The position numbers were made by a program, and so were the translations under genes. A stretch of 64,000 nucleotides of DNA from an uncultured Bacteroidota bacterium. GTDB taxonomy: Bacteria > Bacteroidota > Bacteroidia > Chitinophagales > Chitinophagaceae. Of the stretch, positions 53,906 through 62,425 are shown piece by piece. The first letter of the stretch is position 1. Every line of letters starts with the position of its first letter. The notes beneath the pieces were generated by a model, which was not told where the DNA came from, did not search any database, and saw only the letters and a program-made list of their open reading frames with translations. Location: positions 154,351 to 218,350 of the forward strand of contig CAIRES010000073.1 of assembly GCA_903877645.1 (NCBI GenBank). Direction: 5' to 3'.

Positions 53906-54877
53906 ATGAACACATTTGGACGCATATTCAGGATCAGCATCTTCGGGGAATCCCATGGCAAATGGGTGGGCGTAACTATTGATGGCTGCCCCGCCGGAAT
54001 AGCCCTGCGAGAAGAAGACCTCGCTCCTGACCTTGACCGCCGCAAGGCAGGTGCGGCAGGCACTACGCCCCGCAAGGAAGATGATATGCCCATTTTCGTG
54101 AGTGGGTTATTCAATAATAAAACTACCGGCGCTCCGCTCACTATCGTATTCGAAAACAACAACGTGCGCTCTGCCGATTACGATGCTATAAAAGCAACCC
54201 CGCGCCCCGGCCATGCCGATTTTGTACTGGATAAAAAATTCAATGGCTTCAATGATCATCGTGGTGGCGGACATTCATCGGGTAGGCTCACAGTGGCTTT
54301 GGTAGCTGCGGGTAGTGTGGCTAAAAAGATACTGAATGGGATTACTGTATCTGCTACGCTTACTGAAGCCGGAGGCAACACCGATATAGAAGCCGCAATC
54401 AACAAAGCAATAGCCGACCAGGACAGCATAGGCGGCATAGTAAGTTGCACTGTAGCAGGTTTGCCGGTAGGGCTTGGCGAACCATTTTTCGATTCAGTGG
54501 AGTCGGTGATCAGTCATGCTGTTTTTTCCATACCTGCTATCAAGGGTGTGGAGTTCGGCAGTGGTTTTGCTGCTGCAAGGATGGCAGGCAGTACGCACAA
54601 TGATGCCATTATTAACGAGCACGGCGCTACCGGCACCAATAACGCCGGTGGCATCAACGGCGGCATCACCAATGGCAACGACCTTCACTTCAGGGTGGCC
54701 GTAAAGCCCACCAGTAGCACACCGCGTGAACAGCAAACGTGGAATAAAAACACCCAGTCGGTTGAACCATTCACGGTAAAAGGACGCCATGATCTCTGTA
54801 TTGCATTACGCGTGCCTGTGGTGGTAGAGGCAGTAACCGCAATAGCCCTGGCCGATCTGTGGCTGCTCCACGCATAG
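53906..54877 (+). CDS. aroC: Chorismate synthase
   Basis: 323 residues. Last common step of aromatic amino acid synthesis, EPSP to chorismate, needing reduced FMN. Motifs: GESHG at the N terminus, DLDRRKAGAAGTTPRKEDD, FNDHRGGGHSSGRLT, NNAGGINGGITNG and AVKPTSS. Somewhat shorter than many AroC proteins (about 350-360) but all conserved motifs are present. It follows the palindrome array and depends on read-through from aroB-aroA or an unseen promoter. Confidence 0.95.
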   Translation: MNTFGRIFRISIFGESHGKWVGVTIDGCPAGIALREEDLAPDLDRRKAGAAGTTPRKEDDMPIFVSGLFNNKTTGAPLTIVFENNNVRSADYDAIKATPRPGHADFVLDKKFNGFNDHRGGGHSSGRLTVALVAAGSVAKKILNGITVSATLTEAGGNTDIEAAINKAIADQDSIGGIVSCTVAGLPVGLGEPFFDSVESVISHAVFSIPAIKGVEFGSGFAAARMAGSTHNDAIINEHGATGTNNAGGINGGITNGNDLHFRVAVKPTSSTPREQQTWNKNTQSVEPFTVKGRHDLCIALRVPVVVEAVTAIALADLWLLHA

Positions 54878-54977
54878 TTTTTGCCCGTATTTACAGGGTA
54901 TTAACGCAGTTTTATGAAGAAAAATCAGCTATAATGGCACAGTAAATGTAATTTTAGCCCAAATCAAGAGAAAATAG

Positions 54978-56054
54978 ATGAAAAAAATAGGTACACTGAT
55001 CGTTGCTGTGGTTTTAGGTTATGGAGGTTTTGCCCAAAGGATAGCCCGCGTGAGCGAGCAACCCGTGAGTGCGCTGAGATCAGCTAACAATACATCAAGT
55101 GCCCGTACTACAACTACAGGACGGGATACTTTGAGCAATATATCAGATGTCAGTACCCTGGCATTATACAAGGTGGGCTCAGATAGCGGCTATGTAACTG
55201 GTACCAACTTTTGGGGCGACCAGGCTTTTGCTGAGCGATATGACTTTAACTGGCATGCAAATACGGTACAGGTAATAGGCGTTATCGCTTTTTTTGGCGG
55301 TAAAGTGAACCCGTTATCTACACACGCCATCACCTTCAATATCTGGGATCAGAGCGCTCCGCAAGCTGTAGCGCCTGCTCTTTATTACAATGGTTTCCCC
55401 AATAATTTACTGGACACGCTTACTGTTCCTGTTACACAATTAGGTATCGGGCCGGTTATTGACACAGAAAAGGCTTATTTCTTTGCCACTCCTTCAGCAG
55501 TCCTCAGCAGTTCGTTCTTTGCAGGTTACAGTATTAATTACAATTACGCTATGCTGAATGGTGATACCCTTGGCCTTATATCATCGTCCAATGGCTCCCG
55601 CGCACTCAGCACTATCTATTCTATAGATTCAGTAGGAGATACTGCGCTCAACGTGCAAAATGCAACTATGGGATCTGATAATGTATGGTATGATAACTAT
55701 ACACAGGATGATTCTATACTCAATGACCTCGCTATATACCCGATCATTACTACAGCTACACAACTCAATGTAAAAGGTATTACCAAGAACGCACTTACTT
55801 TCTACGGCAATTATCCTAACCCCGCTGATGGCAGTACTGACATCAAGTTCTCACTGGCAAAGAATACCAGCGTAACCATACAGATCACTGATATGGTCGG
55901 CAGGGCAGAGAAAACCATCAAGGAAGATAACCTGGGTGCTGGCACTTATGTGATACCTGTAAATACTGCTGACCTGGCTGCCGGCGATCATTTATACCTC
56001 GTTCGTACCTCGGGTGGAGATGGTATGGCGGGTAAGATGAGCGTGATACACTAA
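54978..56054 (+). CDS. Secreted protein with T9SS type A sorting domain
   Basis: 358 residues. Signal peptide ends FAQ. Beta-rich body without recognised catalytic motif. The C-terminal 80 residues (GNYPNPADGSTDIKFSLAKN ... GTYVIPVNTADLAAGDHLYLV) carry the T9SS type A signal. The stop overlaps the convergent antiporter gene by four bases. Confidence 0.85.
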   Translation: MKKIGTLIVAVVLGYGGFAQRIARVSEQPVSALRSANNTSSARTTTTGRDTLSNISDVSTLALYKVGSDSGYVTGTNFWGDQAFAERYDFNWHANTVQVIGVIAFFGGKVNPLSTHAITFNIWDQSAPQAVAPALYYNGFPNNLLDTLTVPVTQLGIGPVIDTEKAYFFATPSAVLSSSFFAGYSINYNYAMLNGDTLGLISSSNGSRALSTIYSIDSVGDTALNVQNATMGSDNVWYDNYTQDDSILNDLAIYPIITTATQLNVKGITKNALTFYGNYPNPADGSTDIKFSLAKNTSVTIQITDMVGRAEKTIKEDNLGAGTYVIPVNTADLAAGDHLYLVRTSGGDGMAGKMSVIH

Positions 56055-57454
56055 GTGTTTTCTTTGTAAATTCTGTTGATGAGGTTGAGGGCCGGGTTGG
56101 TCATCAGTGTGGTCACTAATGCCATCAATACCATCATCGTAAAGTATTGCGCTGTGAGTATGTGTAGATCATAGCCTATATTCAGCACTACCAGTTCCAC
56201 CAGTCCTCTTGTGTTCATCAATGCGCCTATCGAAAGGCTTTCCTTCACCGGTTCGCCACTGATGCGGGCTGCAAGAGCAGCGCCTCCGAATTTTCCTGCC
56301 ACAGCGATCAGTATGACCCAGGAACAGGTGAGCCATAATGAGGGATCACTCAGCAAGCCTATCTGCGTGCGTAGCCCTGTATAAACAAAGAAGAGCGGAA
56401 GCAATAGCACCAACGCCACATCTTCTATTTTGCCGATCAGTACTGTGCGGAAGTTCCATTGCGTGGGCATAATAACGCCTGCCAGGAATGCCCCGAATAA
56501 CGCATGGATACCGATCACCTCGCAGCAATAAGAACTGAGCAGCAGCACCAGGAATATAAGCGCCAATACTGATCTTTTCATAGTTTTATCGTGAGCGCCA
56601 CGCATAGCCATCCTGTCGAGTAATGGTTTCACCACCAGCAGCATGAGGCATACATACACTATCGCCGCTACGATCGTGTACAGCGATGCACTCACAGACC
56701 CTGCCTTTACAATAGCAATAATAAATGCCAGCATGCACCATGCTGCCACATCGCCCACAGCCGCAGAGGTGAGGGTAATGGTGCCCAGCCGGGTGTTTGC
56801 CATGCCCCGCTCGCGGATGATACGTGCCAGCACAGGGAATGCAGTGATACTCATGGCTATACCTGTGAACAAAGAGAAGGCATAGAACGGAATGCCCGCC
56901 GGTGCAAATCGCTCATACAAAAAATAAGACAGCCCCATACCCATGCCAAAGGGTATGATGATGCTGAAGTAGCTGATAAGCATAGCAGTAGATGCCTTCT
57001 TTTTAAGGACGGCCATGTCCAATTCCATACCTATCACGAACATGAACAGGATAAGACCCACCTGGCTCAGCATTTGCAGGTTGCCCAGCGACGACACCGG
57101 GAAAATAAATGCACTGAACTGAGGTGCTACTGCACCCATGAGCGATGGCCCAAGCAGTATACCTGCGATGATCTCTCCCATTACTGTAGGCTGTCCTATT
57201 TTACGGATCAGGAAACTGCATACCTGCGATGCTGCAATAATGAGCATGATCTGTAAAATAAATATAGCCAATGGGTGGCTGAATGCCTCTATGATCGGGC
57301 TAAGCAGTTGTGTGCTGTGCCCCGCACTAGGGTTGTTGCCGGTGGCAACAGCCGGTTCCAGGCTCTTCCCTGTTTTCAATACCAGCCATATAATGGCTAA
57401 TAGTGCTGTAAGTGAGCAGATGTACAATAATATATGCCCGGTTCGTTTTTTCAT
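56051..57454 (-). CDS. Cation/proton antiporter (CPA2/KefB-like)
   Basis: 467 residues from the ATG at 57454; the frame extends 73 further codons, but those overlap the divergent neighbour and lack features. N-terminal helix, then about 12 membrane segments of the Na+/H+ exchanger fold. Motifs: GQPTVMGEIIAGILLGPS in helix 2-3, FMFVIGMELDMAVLKK, a SAAVGDVAAWCMLA helix and a GIHALFGAFLAGVIMP segment. The C-terminal TrkA-N regulatory domain of KefB/C is absent, so this is the short form. Ion specificity cannot be assigned. Confidence 0.92.
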   Translation of the reverse strand: MKKRTGHILLYICSLTALLAIIWLVLKTGKSLEPAVATGNNPSAGHSTQLLSPIIEAFSHPLAIFILQIMLIIAASQVCSFLIRKIGQPTVMGEIIAGILLGPSLMGAVAPQFSAFIFPVSSLGNLQMLSQVGLILFMFVIGMELDMAVLKKKASTAMLISYFSIIIPFGMGMGLSYFLYERFAPAGIPFYAFSLFTGIAMSITAFPVLARIIRERGMANTRLGTITLTSAAVGDVAAWCMLAFIIAIVKAGSVSASLYTIVAAIVYVCLMLLVVKPLLDRMAMRGAHDKTMKRSVLALIFLVLLLSSYCCEVIGIHALFGAFLAGVIMPTQWNFRTVLIGKIEDVALVLLLPLFFVYTGLRTQIGLLSDPSLWLTCSWVILIAVAGKFGGAALAARISGEPVKESLSIGALMNTRGLVELVVLNIGYDLHILTAQYFTMMVLMALVTTLMTNPALNLINRIYKENT

Positions 57455-57536
57455 CGAGTGATTCAGCTTGAAAAATAGGAAACAATTTAAAGACTTTAAA
57501 TATTTGCGTATATTTAATTTCCTAAAATCACGCACT

Positions 57537-58070
57537 ATGAGGCTTCTTCTTTCATTACTGGTGCTTTTCGCACTCAATACTGCACAGGCGCAGGATATTT
57601 GCAGCAAAATAAAAAAAGATGTTTCGGCTGATAAAATGAACGTAGACATGGAATCTCCGTATGAAGAGGCCAATCAGCCGTTGATAAGGGTATCCCGTAG
57701 TTACAGCACCAATGAAGAAAATCCTTTTGATAATTTTTATGTCATTTTCAGGGTCAGTTGTGACCTGGACAGCATTTACACCAAAGATGCCAACGGCGGC
57801 CAGGTAGAAAAAGAAGAGAAGAAAGTAACCATAGAGTTTGAAGACCACACAAGACTTACAGAAGAAGAGCTGAAAGTAAATCACGACCTCTCCGACGATC
57901 ACATGTCGGCAGTAAGGTATGCCTACTTTGTCGTTACCGACCAGAACCTGAAAACCCTTACTACAAAAGGCATCATCAGGTTCACCCTCGTAGGCAGTTC
58001 CGGACTGGTTTCGCCGGAGCTGGGTAGCGAGGTTATGCAATATGTGAAGTGTATGAAAGCCGTGAAGTAG
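57537..58070 (+). CDS. Secreted protein of unknown function
   Basis: 177 residues from the ATG at 57537, which gives a signal peptide ending AQAQ; the 23 residues upstream are not signal-like. The mature part has an Ig-like pattern of strands (PLIRVSRSYS, NFYVIFRVSCDLDSIY, KKVTIEFED) and two or three Cys. It is divergent from the antiporter with 82 bp between starts. Confidence 0.7.
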   Translation: MRLLLSLLVLFALNTAQAQDICSKIKKDVSADKMNVDMESPYEEANQPLIRVSRSYSTNEENPFDNFYVIFRVSCDLDSIYTKDANGGQVEKEEKKVTIEFEDHTRLTEEELKVNHDLSDDHMSAVRYAYFVVTDQNLKTLTTKGIIRFTLVGSSGLVSPELGSEVMQYVKCMKAVK

Positions 58071-58138
58071 CACTGATTTACATCTCTTAAGTCTTATTCT
58101 CACTAGCCTACGTATATAATAGTAGCTAAATCATTTCT

Positions 58139-59287
58139 ATGCTTCGTATTGTCCTCATTATTTTGGTTTTTCTGCTATCCATACTGGTCATTATACCTAC
58201 ACCATCGCACTACCTGTGGTATATCACAGTTATGGTCACAGAGTTTCCGTGGATATTCCTCGGCATCATCAGCGTGTTGCTGTTGTGGGCTTTTAATGCG
58301 TCGCGATATAAAGCCGTGGGCATTACTTTATCTGTCATTTCCTTTATTTTCTTTCTCTATCCTGTTGTAGGAGCATATAGGGTAGGTGGCGATTTGAAAC
58401 AAAGATTTGAAACCGCCTTCGGCCTAGGTAGCGCCGGCCTGCAAGGCCTCCATCAGGAAGCGCCCTATTCCTTCTGGCACATGATCTTAGGCATAGGTGA
58501 TGATAAAGTGCCTTTTGATACTTACCACTATGCCACGCATACCGGTGTTGATCTTACACTCGATTTCTTTAAAGCTCAGAAGCCTGGTGCCAGGCCATGC
58601 CTCGTTGTAGCCCATGGAGGCTCGTGGAAAAGTGGCAACACTCATGAGTTACCCGATATAGATTGGTATCTCGCCCGCCAGGGTTATAATGTAGCCAGTA
58701 TCAACTACCGGCTGGCCCCTCAATTCAAAAGCCCTGCCCCAATAGAAGATATGCAGGCTGCCATCGCATACCTCAAAGGTCATGCTGCCGAACTGAATAT
58801 CGACACTAATAATTTTGTACTCCTTGGCCGTTCTGCCGGTGGCCATATAGTGCTGGAGTCTGCCTATACATTTCACGATCCCTGTATCAAAGGTGTAGTA
58901 GGCCTTTACGGCCCTTCCGATATGCTGTGGGCATACAACCATCCTGATAATCCGTTGGTGATGCATTCACAGCATGTAATGGAAGATTTCTTTGGCGGCT
59001 CACCGGTGCAGGTGCCGCAAAAATATGCAGATGGCTCACCCATTAATTTTGTAACGCCACAGTCCACACCCACGCTGCTCATTCATGGTGGCAATGATGC
59101 CCACGTCCATATTGAGCTGAGCGAAATGCTGGATAAAAAGCTACAGGATAATGGCGTAAAACATCTGCTCCTTGCCCTCCCATGGGCTACGCATGGTTGC
59201 GAGTATTCACTCAATGGCCCCTCCGGCCAGTTGGCTAAATTTACCATTGAGCGGTTTATGTATAGTGTTACTAATGCAGGAAAATAG
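58139..59287 (+). CDS. Alpha/beta hydrolase (HSL/BD-FAE-type esterase) with N-terminal membrane region
   Basis: 382 residues. Three membrane helices (residues 1-85) precede the hydrolase. Oxyanion motif HGGSWKSGN (about 160), nucleophile Ser in GRSAGGH, Asp in HGGNDAHVH and His in ATHGCEYS. The esterase/lipase substrate is unknown. The membrane tether is an unusual but recurring arrangement. Confidence 0.88.
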   Translation: MLRIVLIILVFLLSILVIIPTPSHYLWYITVMVTEFPWIFLGIISVLLLWAFNASRYKAVGITLSVISFIFFLYPVVGAYRVGGDLKQRFETAFGLGSAGLQGLHQEAPYSFWHMILGIGDDKVPFDTYHYATHTGVDLTLDFFKAQKPGARPCLVVAHGGSWKSGNTHELPDIDWYLARQGYNVASINYRLAPQFKSPAPIEDMQAAIAYLKGHAAELNIDTNNFVLLGRSAGGHIVLESAYTFHDPCIKGVVGLYGPSDMLWAYNHPDNPLVMHSQHVMEDFFGGSPVQVPQKYADGSPINFVTPQSTPTLLIHGGNDAHVHIELSEMLDKKLQDNGVKHLLLALPWATHGCEYSLNGPSGQLAKFTIERFMYSVTNAGK

Positions 59288-59449
59288 AATACATATGCCA
59301 GCTATCGGGATAATTTCCAGCATTTTGCTCCCGCCGTTCCCGACTTCCATCCCGCACTTGCCGCTTATTTCTCACCGTTGGCTACTTATCGCTTTTATGT
59401 GGTTATATAAATATAGACGTTTGTATCGTAATCTAAAAGCAAGTTTACA

Positions 59450-60448
59450 ATGCAAATATCCAATAAAGCGACTTTCTCCGTCTCAAGCGGCCATGCCCCC
59501 TCTTTGGTATCATATAATGGTAATATGTACATGGCATGGACAGATACAAACGGTCATTTGAACATAGGACAGGTAGCCATAGATGAAGGTGGCGGCTTTA
59601 CCCTGATCAGGAGCATCACTTTTAACGAATCAAGCACCCATGCGCCATCGCTGATGGTTTTCAACGGTGGCCTATATATGGCCTGGGCGGGCAGATCCGG
59701 CAGGAAGGTACATATAGCTCCTATGATCATTGGGCCAACTGATGAGCCCATACTGTTGGGCAAGGCTGTCGACATCTACAATGCCAGCCCCGTATATGTA
59801 AAGAATACGGACCTTGGTAATACCGCTGGACCTGTTTTATTTACTATGATGGACAATAACACCCCCGTCATCTGTGTGATCTGGAAGAACACTTCTGATC
59901 AGTTGAATATTCTGAAGTCTGTTGATGCTTCACGTTTTGTAGGGCCCGGCGACTGGGGTAGCTCCCTTATTGTATTTGTGAATAAGAACAGCACACTGGG
60001 CGCTGTCACCAGCAGCTATACACCCGGCTGTTGCTCCGGAGGCAATATAGTCTGGGCACATTCGCAAACGCAAAAGCTGTTTTCGGGGGTCATAGCTTTA
60101 GGTACGGGCAATTCACTGGCCAGCATCTATAACTATAACGATACCATCTACAACTATGAAGATGAGTTCTTTAATGGAATCACGTCGTCGGCACCTGCTA
60201 TCGTCCCTAAAGGCACAAAACAGGATGCAGGGCTGTTCATAGGTTGGAAAGGGGAGGGTAGCGATGATCAGCTATACCTCGTTTCCGTTTATCCGCATGC
60301 CCCTCAGCCCATACCGCCTACCGAGGCAATAAAGCTGAATGAGACCAGCGATCATTCACCCGCATTATGCCTGCTGAACGATGCCGTTTATATGGCTTGG
60401 GCTACTACAGGTAGTGGCCAACTGAATATAGGTCTGGTCACAGAATGA
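59450..60448 (+). CDS. Beta-propeller-like repeat protein without signal peptide
   Basis: 332 residues. Three or more copies of a blade motif: HAPSLVSYNGNMYMAWTDTNGHLNIG, HAPSLMVFNGGLYMAWAG and HSPALCLLNDAVYMAWATTGSGQLNIG, plus weaker copies between. The pattern HAPSL-x(4)-NG-x-x-YMAW recalls lectin- or sialidase-like propellers. No signal peptide, and a GCCSGGN loop. It may be cytoplasmic or exported by a non-classical route. Confidence 0.6.
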   Translation: MQISNKATFSVSSGHAPSLVSYNGNMYMAWTDTNGHLNIGQVAIDEGGGFTLIRSITFNESSTHAPSLMVFNGGLYMAWAGRSGRKVHIAPMIIGPTDEPILLGKAVDIYNASPVYVKNTDLGNTAGPVLFTMMDNNTPVICVIWKNTSDQLNILKSVDASRFVGPGDWGSSLIVFVNKNSTLGAVTSSYTPGCCSGGNIVWAHSQTQKLFSGVIALGTGNSLASIYNYNDTIYNYEDEFFNGITSSAPAIVPKGTKQDAGLFIGWKGEGSDDQLYLVSVYPHAPQPIPPTEAIKLNETSDHSPALCLLNDAVYMAWATTGSGQLNIGLVTE

Positions 60449-60464
60449 TCAGGAGGTCGGCGCG

Positions 60465-60881
60465 CTACTTTTCTGCGTACTTCTTAAAGTTATCCATGAT
60501 AGCCTGCCAGCCACCTTGCTGCATTTCTATTGGGTTGGTGGTTTCAGCTTCAAAGTTTTCGACAACCTTCGTTTCGTTACCATTTGGAGTAAAGGTAATG
60601 TCCACTTTTCTACCGTCACCCAGGGTGTATGCCATGTATTCATGGTTCCGTACTTCATCATAAGTGCCGCCAAAGTCGAAGCCGAAATTGCCGTCTTTTG
60701 CTTCCATCCGGGAGTTGAAGTTACCACCAACACGCACATCGTTTTCAGCACGCGTAGTGTGCCAGTCGTCTGATGCGTGTGCCCATTGCGTGATATGCTC
60801 CGGCTTAGTCCATAGCTCCCAAACCTTTGCAACAGGTGTGTTTACCGTGGTCTGTACGGTGAGTACTTTTTTTGTTTCCAT
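60465..60881 (-). CDS. SRPBCC/AHSA1 domain protein
   Basis: 138 residues, the usual size. N-terminal TVQTTVNTPVAKVWELWTKPEHITQWAHASDDWHTT and C-terminal GGWQAIMDNFKKYAEK, as in the START-like AHSA1 family of ligand-binding proteins. No enzymatic role assigned. Divergent from a MerR regulator (148 bp between starts), which may control it. Confidence 0.92.
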   Translation of the reverse strand: METKKVLTVQTTVNTPVAKVWELWTKPEHITQWAHASDDWHTTRAENDVRVGGNFNSRMEAKDGNFGFDFGGTYDEVRNHEYMAYTLGDGRKVDITFTPNGNETKVVENFEAETTNPIEMQQGGWQAIMDNFKKYAEK

Positions 60882-61029
60882 GATCAGGGAATTTTAAGTT
60901 GAATAATAAATAACACTGCAAATATCAGTGATATGATTGAAACACATAACCTGTACCTGCGGCAATAAAAGGGGCAATTGCGTCAGTTGATTTCGAACAC
61001 ATTGCGTATTTTTATGGCAAAAAATTGCT

Positions 61030-61428
61030 ATGCTTATCGGCCAGTTATCAAAGCGTACAGGTTTTTCGAAAGACACTATTCGCTATTACGAGAAGATACA
61101 ATTGCTGGTGCTGCCTCAAAGGTCGCGCAGTAATATCAGGTACAAAGATTATCCTGATGAACTGGTACATACACTGCTTGCCATCCGCAAATACAAAGGC
61201 CTCGGCTTCACGCTGGAAGAGATCCGTGAATTACTGGTACTGCAATCCATCCGTGTACTGGACATCTCAAAATTGCTCTATATCGTTGACCTGAAGATAA
61301 CAGGCATAGATGCCGAGATCGACAAACTGCACGAAATAAAAATGAGACTAAACAGGGAACACCAGCAATTGCAGGGGAAGAAAACGGGCCATATCATCGC
61401 CTTGCCCGAGATGAAAATGGCGGCCTAA
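61030..61428 (+). CDS. MerR family transcriptional regulator
   Basis: 132 residues. N-terminal winged HTH GQLSKRTGFSKDTIRYYEKI with the YYE and NIRYKDY motifs, then a coiled-coil dimerisation helix (GIDAEIDKLHEIKMRLNREH). No C-terminal Cys cluster, so not a metal sensor of the MerR/CueR kind. It overlaps the convergent clpP by 4 bp. Confidence 0.93.
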   Translation: MLIGQLSKRTGFSKDTIRYYEKIQLLVLPQRSRSNIRYKDYPDELVHTLLAIRKYKGLGFTLEEIRELLVLQSIRVLDISKLLYIVDLKITGIDAEIDKLHEIKMRLNREHQQLQGKKTGHIIALPEMKMAA

Positions 61429-61991
61429 ACAATCACATGGTCCACAATGCCATAGGCTACAGACTCCTCAGCGTCCATCCAGTGGTCCCTGTCAAAATCC
61501 TGTAGTATTTTTTCTGTGCTTTGGCCGCAATTAGCTGCAAGTATAGCTGCGGTGAGCTTCTTGGTTTTGATGATGTGCCGCGCATTGATCTCAATATCTG
61601 TAGAGTTAGCCTGGAAGCTGCCTGTCGATGGCTGGTGTATCATTACTTCCGCAATAGGGTATATGTACCTGTTGCCCTTTGCTCCGCCCGATAAAAGTAT
61701 AGAGCCCATACTTGCCGCAAAGCCAATACAGTAAGTATACACGGGCGATGATATGGCCTGCATCATATCATACATTGCAAAGCCTGCTGTTACCATTCCG
61801 CCAGGGCAGTTGATGTACATATGGATAGGTGTGCCGGGTTGCACAGCTTCCAGGTAGGCCAGTTGCTGCGTTATCGTTTTAGAGCTGTCATCATCTACCT
61901 GGCCCCACAGGAATATCTTTCGTTCGTTGAGTAATGTGTTGTGTACCCGGTAGTTGGCCGGCAGGTATAACGGATTGGCTGTTTGTTCCAT
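61425..61991 (-). CDS. clpP: ATP-dependent Clp protease proteolytic subunit ClpP
   Basis: 188 residues from the ATG at 61991 (the frame continues 13 codons upstream). Catalytic Ser94 in GFAASMGS, His119 in MIHQPSTG and Asp169 in DFDRDHWM, with GGMVTAGFAMYDMM and TYCIGFAAS strands of the family. This may be a second, variant ClpP; the main clpPX locus is not in the window. Confidence 0.93.
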   Translation of the reverse strand: MEQTANPLYLPANYRVHNTLLNERKIFLWGQVDDDSSKTITQQLAYLEAVQPGTPIHMYINCPGGMVTAGFAMYDMMQAISSPVYTYCIGFAASMGSILLSGGAKGNRYIYPIAEVMIHQPSTGSFQANSTDIEINARHIIKTKKLTAAILAANCGQSTEKILQDFDRDHWMDAEESVAYGIVDHVIV

Positions 61992-62092
61992 TTTTTTTAG
62001 TGCAAGTATAAAGGGTGGAGTGTGGTCCACACGTGCACATTTACCATAAATATTTTATTGCGCTATGCAACCATTATTGCCCAAAATGAACG

Positions 62093-62122
62093 TTTGAAAT
62101 TCCGAAAAATGCGTTACTTTTG
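62093..62122 (+). promoter_or_regulatory. Promoter of tRNA-Leu (-33 TTTG, -7 TACTTTTG)
   Basis: TTTG at 62093-62096, 18-nt spacer, TACTTTTG at 62115-62122, about 27 nt before the tRNA. The best match to the Bacteroidota consensus in the window. Confidence 0.75.
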
Positions 62123-62148
62123 CCACCCCTGAATGCAAATCCATAACT

Positions 62149-62232
62149 GCCCGGGTGGCGAAATTGGTAGACGCACTGTGTTCAGGTCGCAGCGTTCGCA
62201 AGGATGTGCTGGTTCGAATCCAGTCCCGGGCA
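62149..62232 (+). tRNA. tRNA-Leu (anticodon CAG)
   Basis: 84 nt, class II with a long variable arm. Acceptor GCCCGGG (62149-62155) pairs with CCCGGGC (62225-62231), discriminator A at 62232. D-arm GGTAGACGC, anticodon stem CTGTG/CGCAG, loop TTCAGGT with anticodon CAG at 62183-62185, variable arm AGCGTTCGCAAGGAT and the T arm GGTTCGAATCC. CCA is not encoded. Adjacent to an integrase gene, so its 3' end is the likely attachment site. Confidence 0.95.
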
Positions 62233-62233
62233 C

Positions 62234-62257
62234 AAAGCCCCCTATTTGGGGGCTTTT
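62234..62257 (+). terminator. Intrinsic terminator after tRNA-Leu
   Basis: AAAGCCCCC (62234-62242), loop TATTT, GGGGGCTTT (62248-62256) then T. It starts 1 bp after the tRNA. Confidence 0.85.
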
Positions 62258-62425
62258 CTTATGCCCTGAAATATAGGATTACCAATACTTTCATGTTATT
62301 ATTATTTTTTAATTTTCTTTTGTTTGACTTTCTTTTGTCCCCCTATTGTCCCCGGGACTTGTTTTGTTGGTTGGATTTAGATACCTTTATCCAACCAAAG
62401 GAAAACAAAGGCAAATACAAACGTT

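Noticed and set aside
59172..59561. 129-codon frame between the esterase and propeller genes.
   Set aside because: It spans the end of one gene and the start of another in a shifted frame and has no family features.
62149..62232. The tRNA-Leu as a damaged or partial copy left by integration.
   Set aside because: All arms pair, the anticodon loop is normal, and a good promoter precedes it, so the tRNA appears functional.
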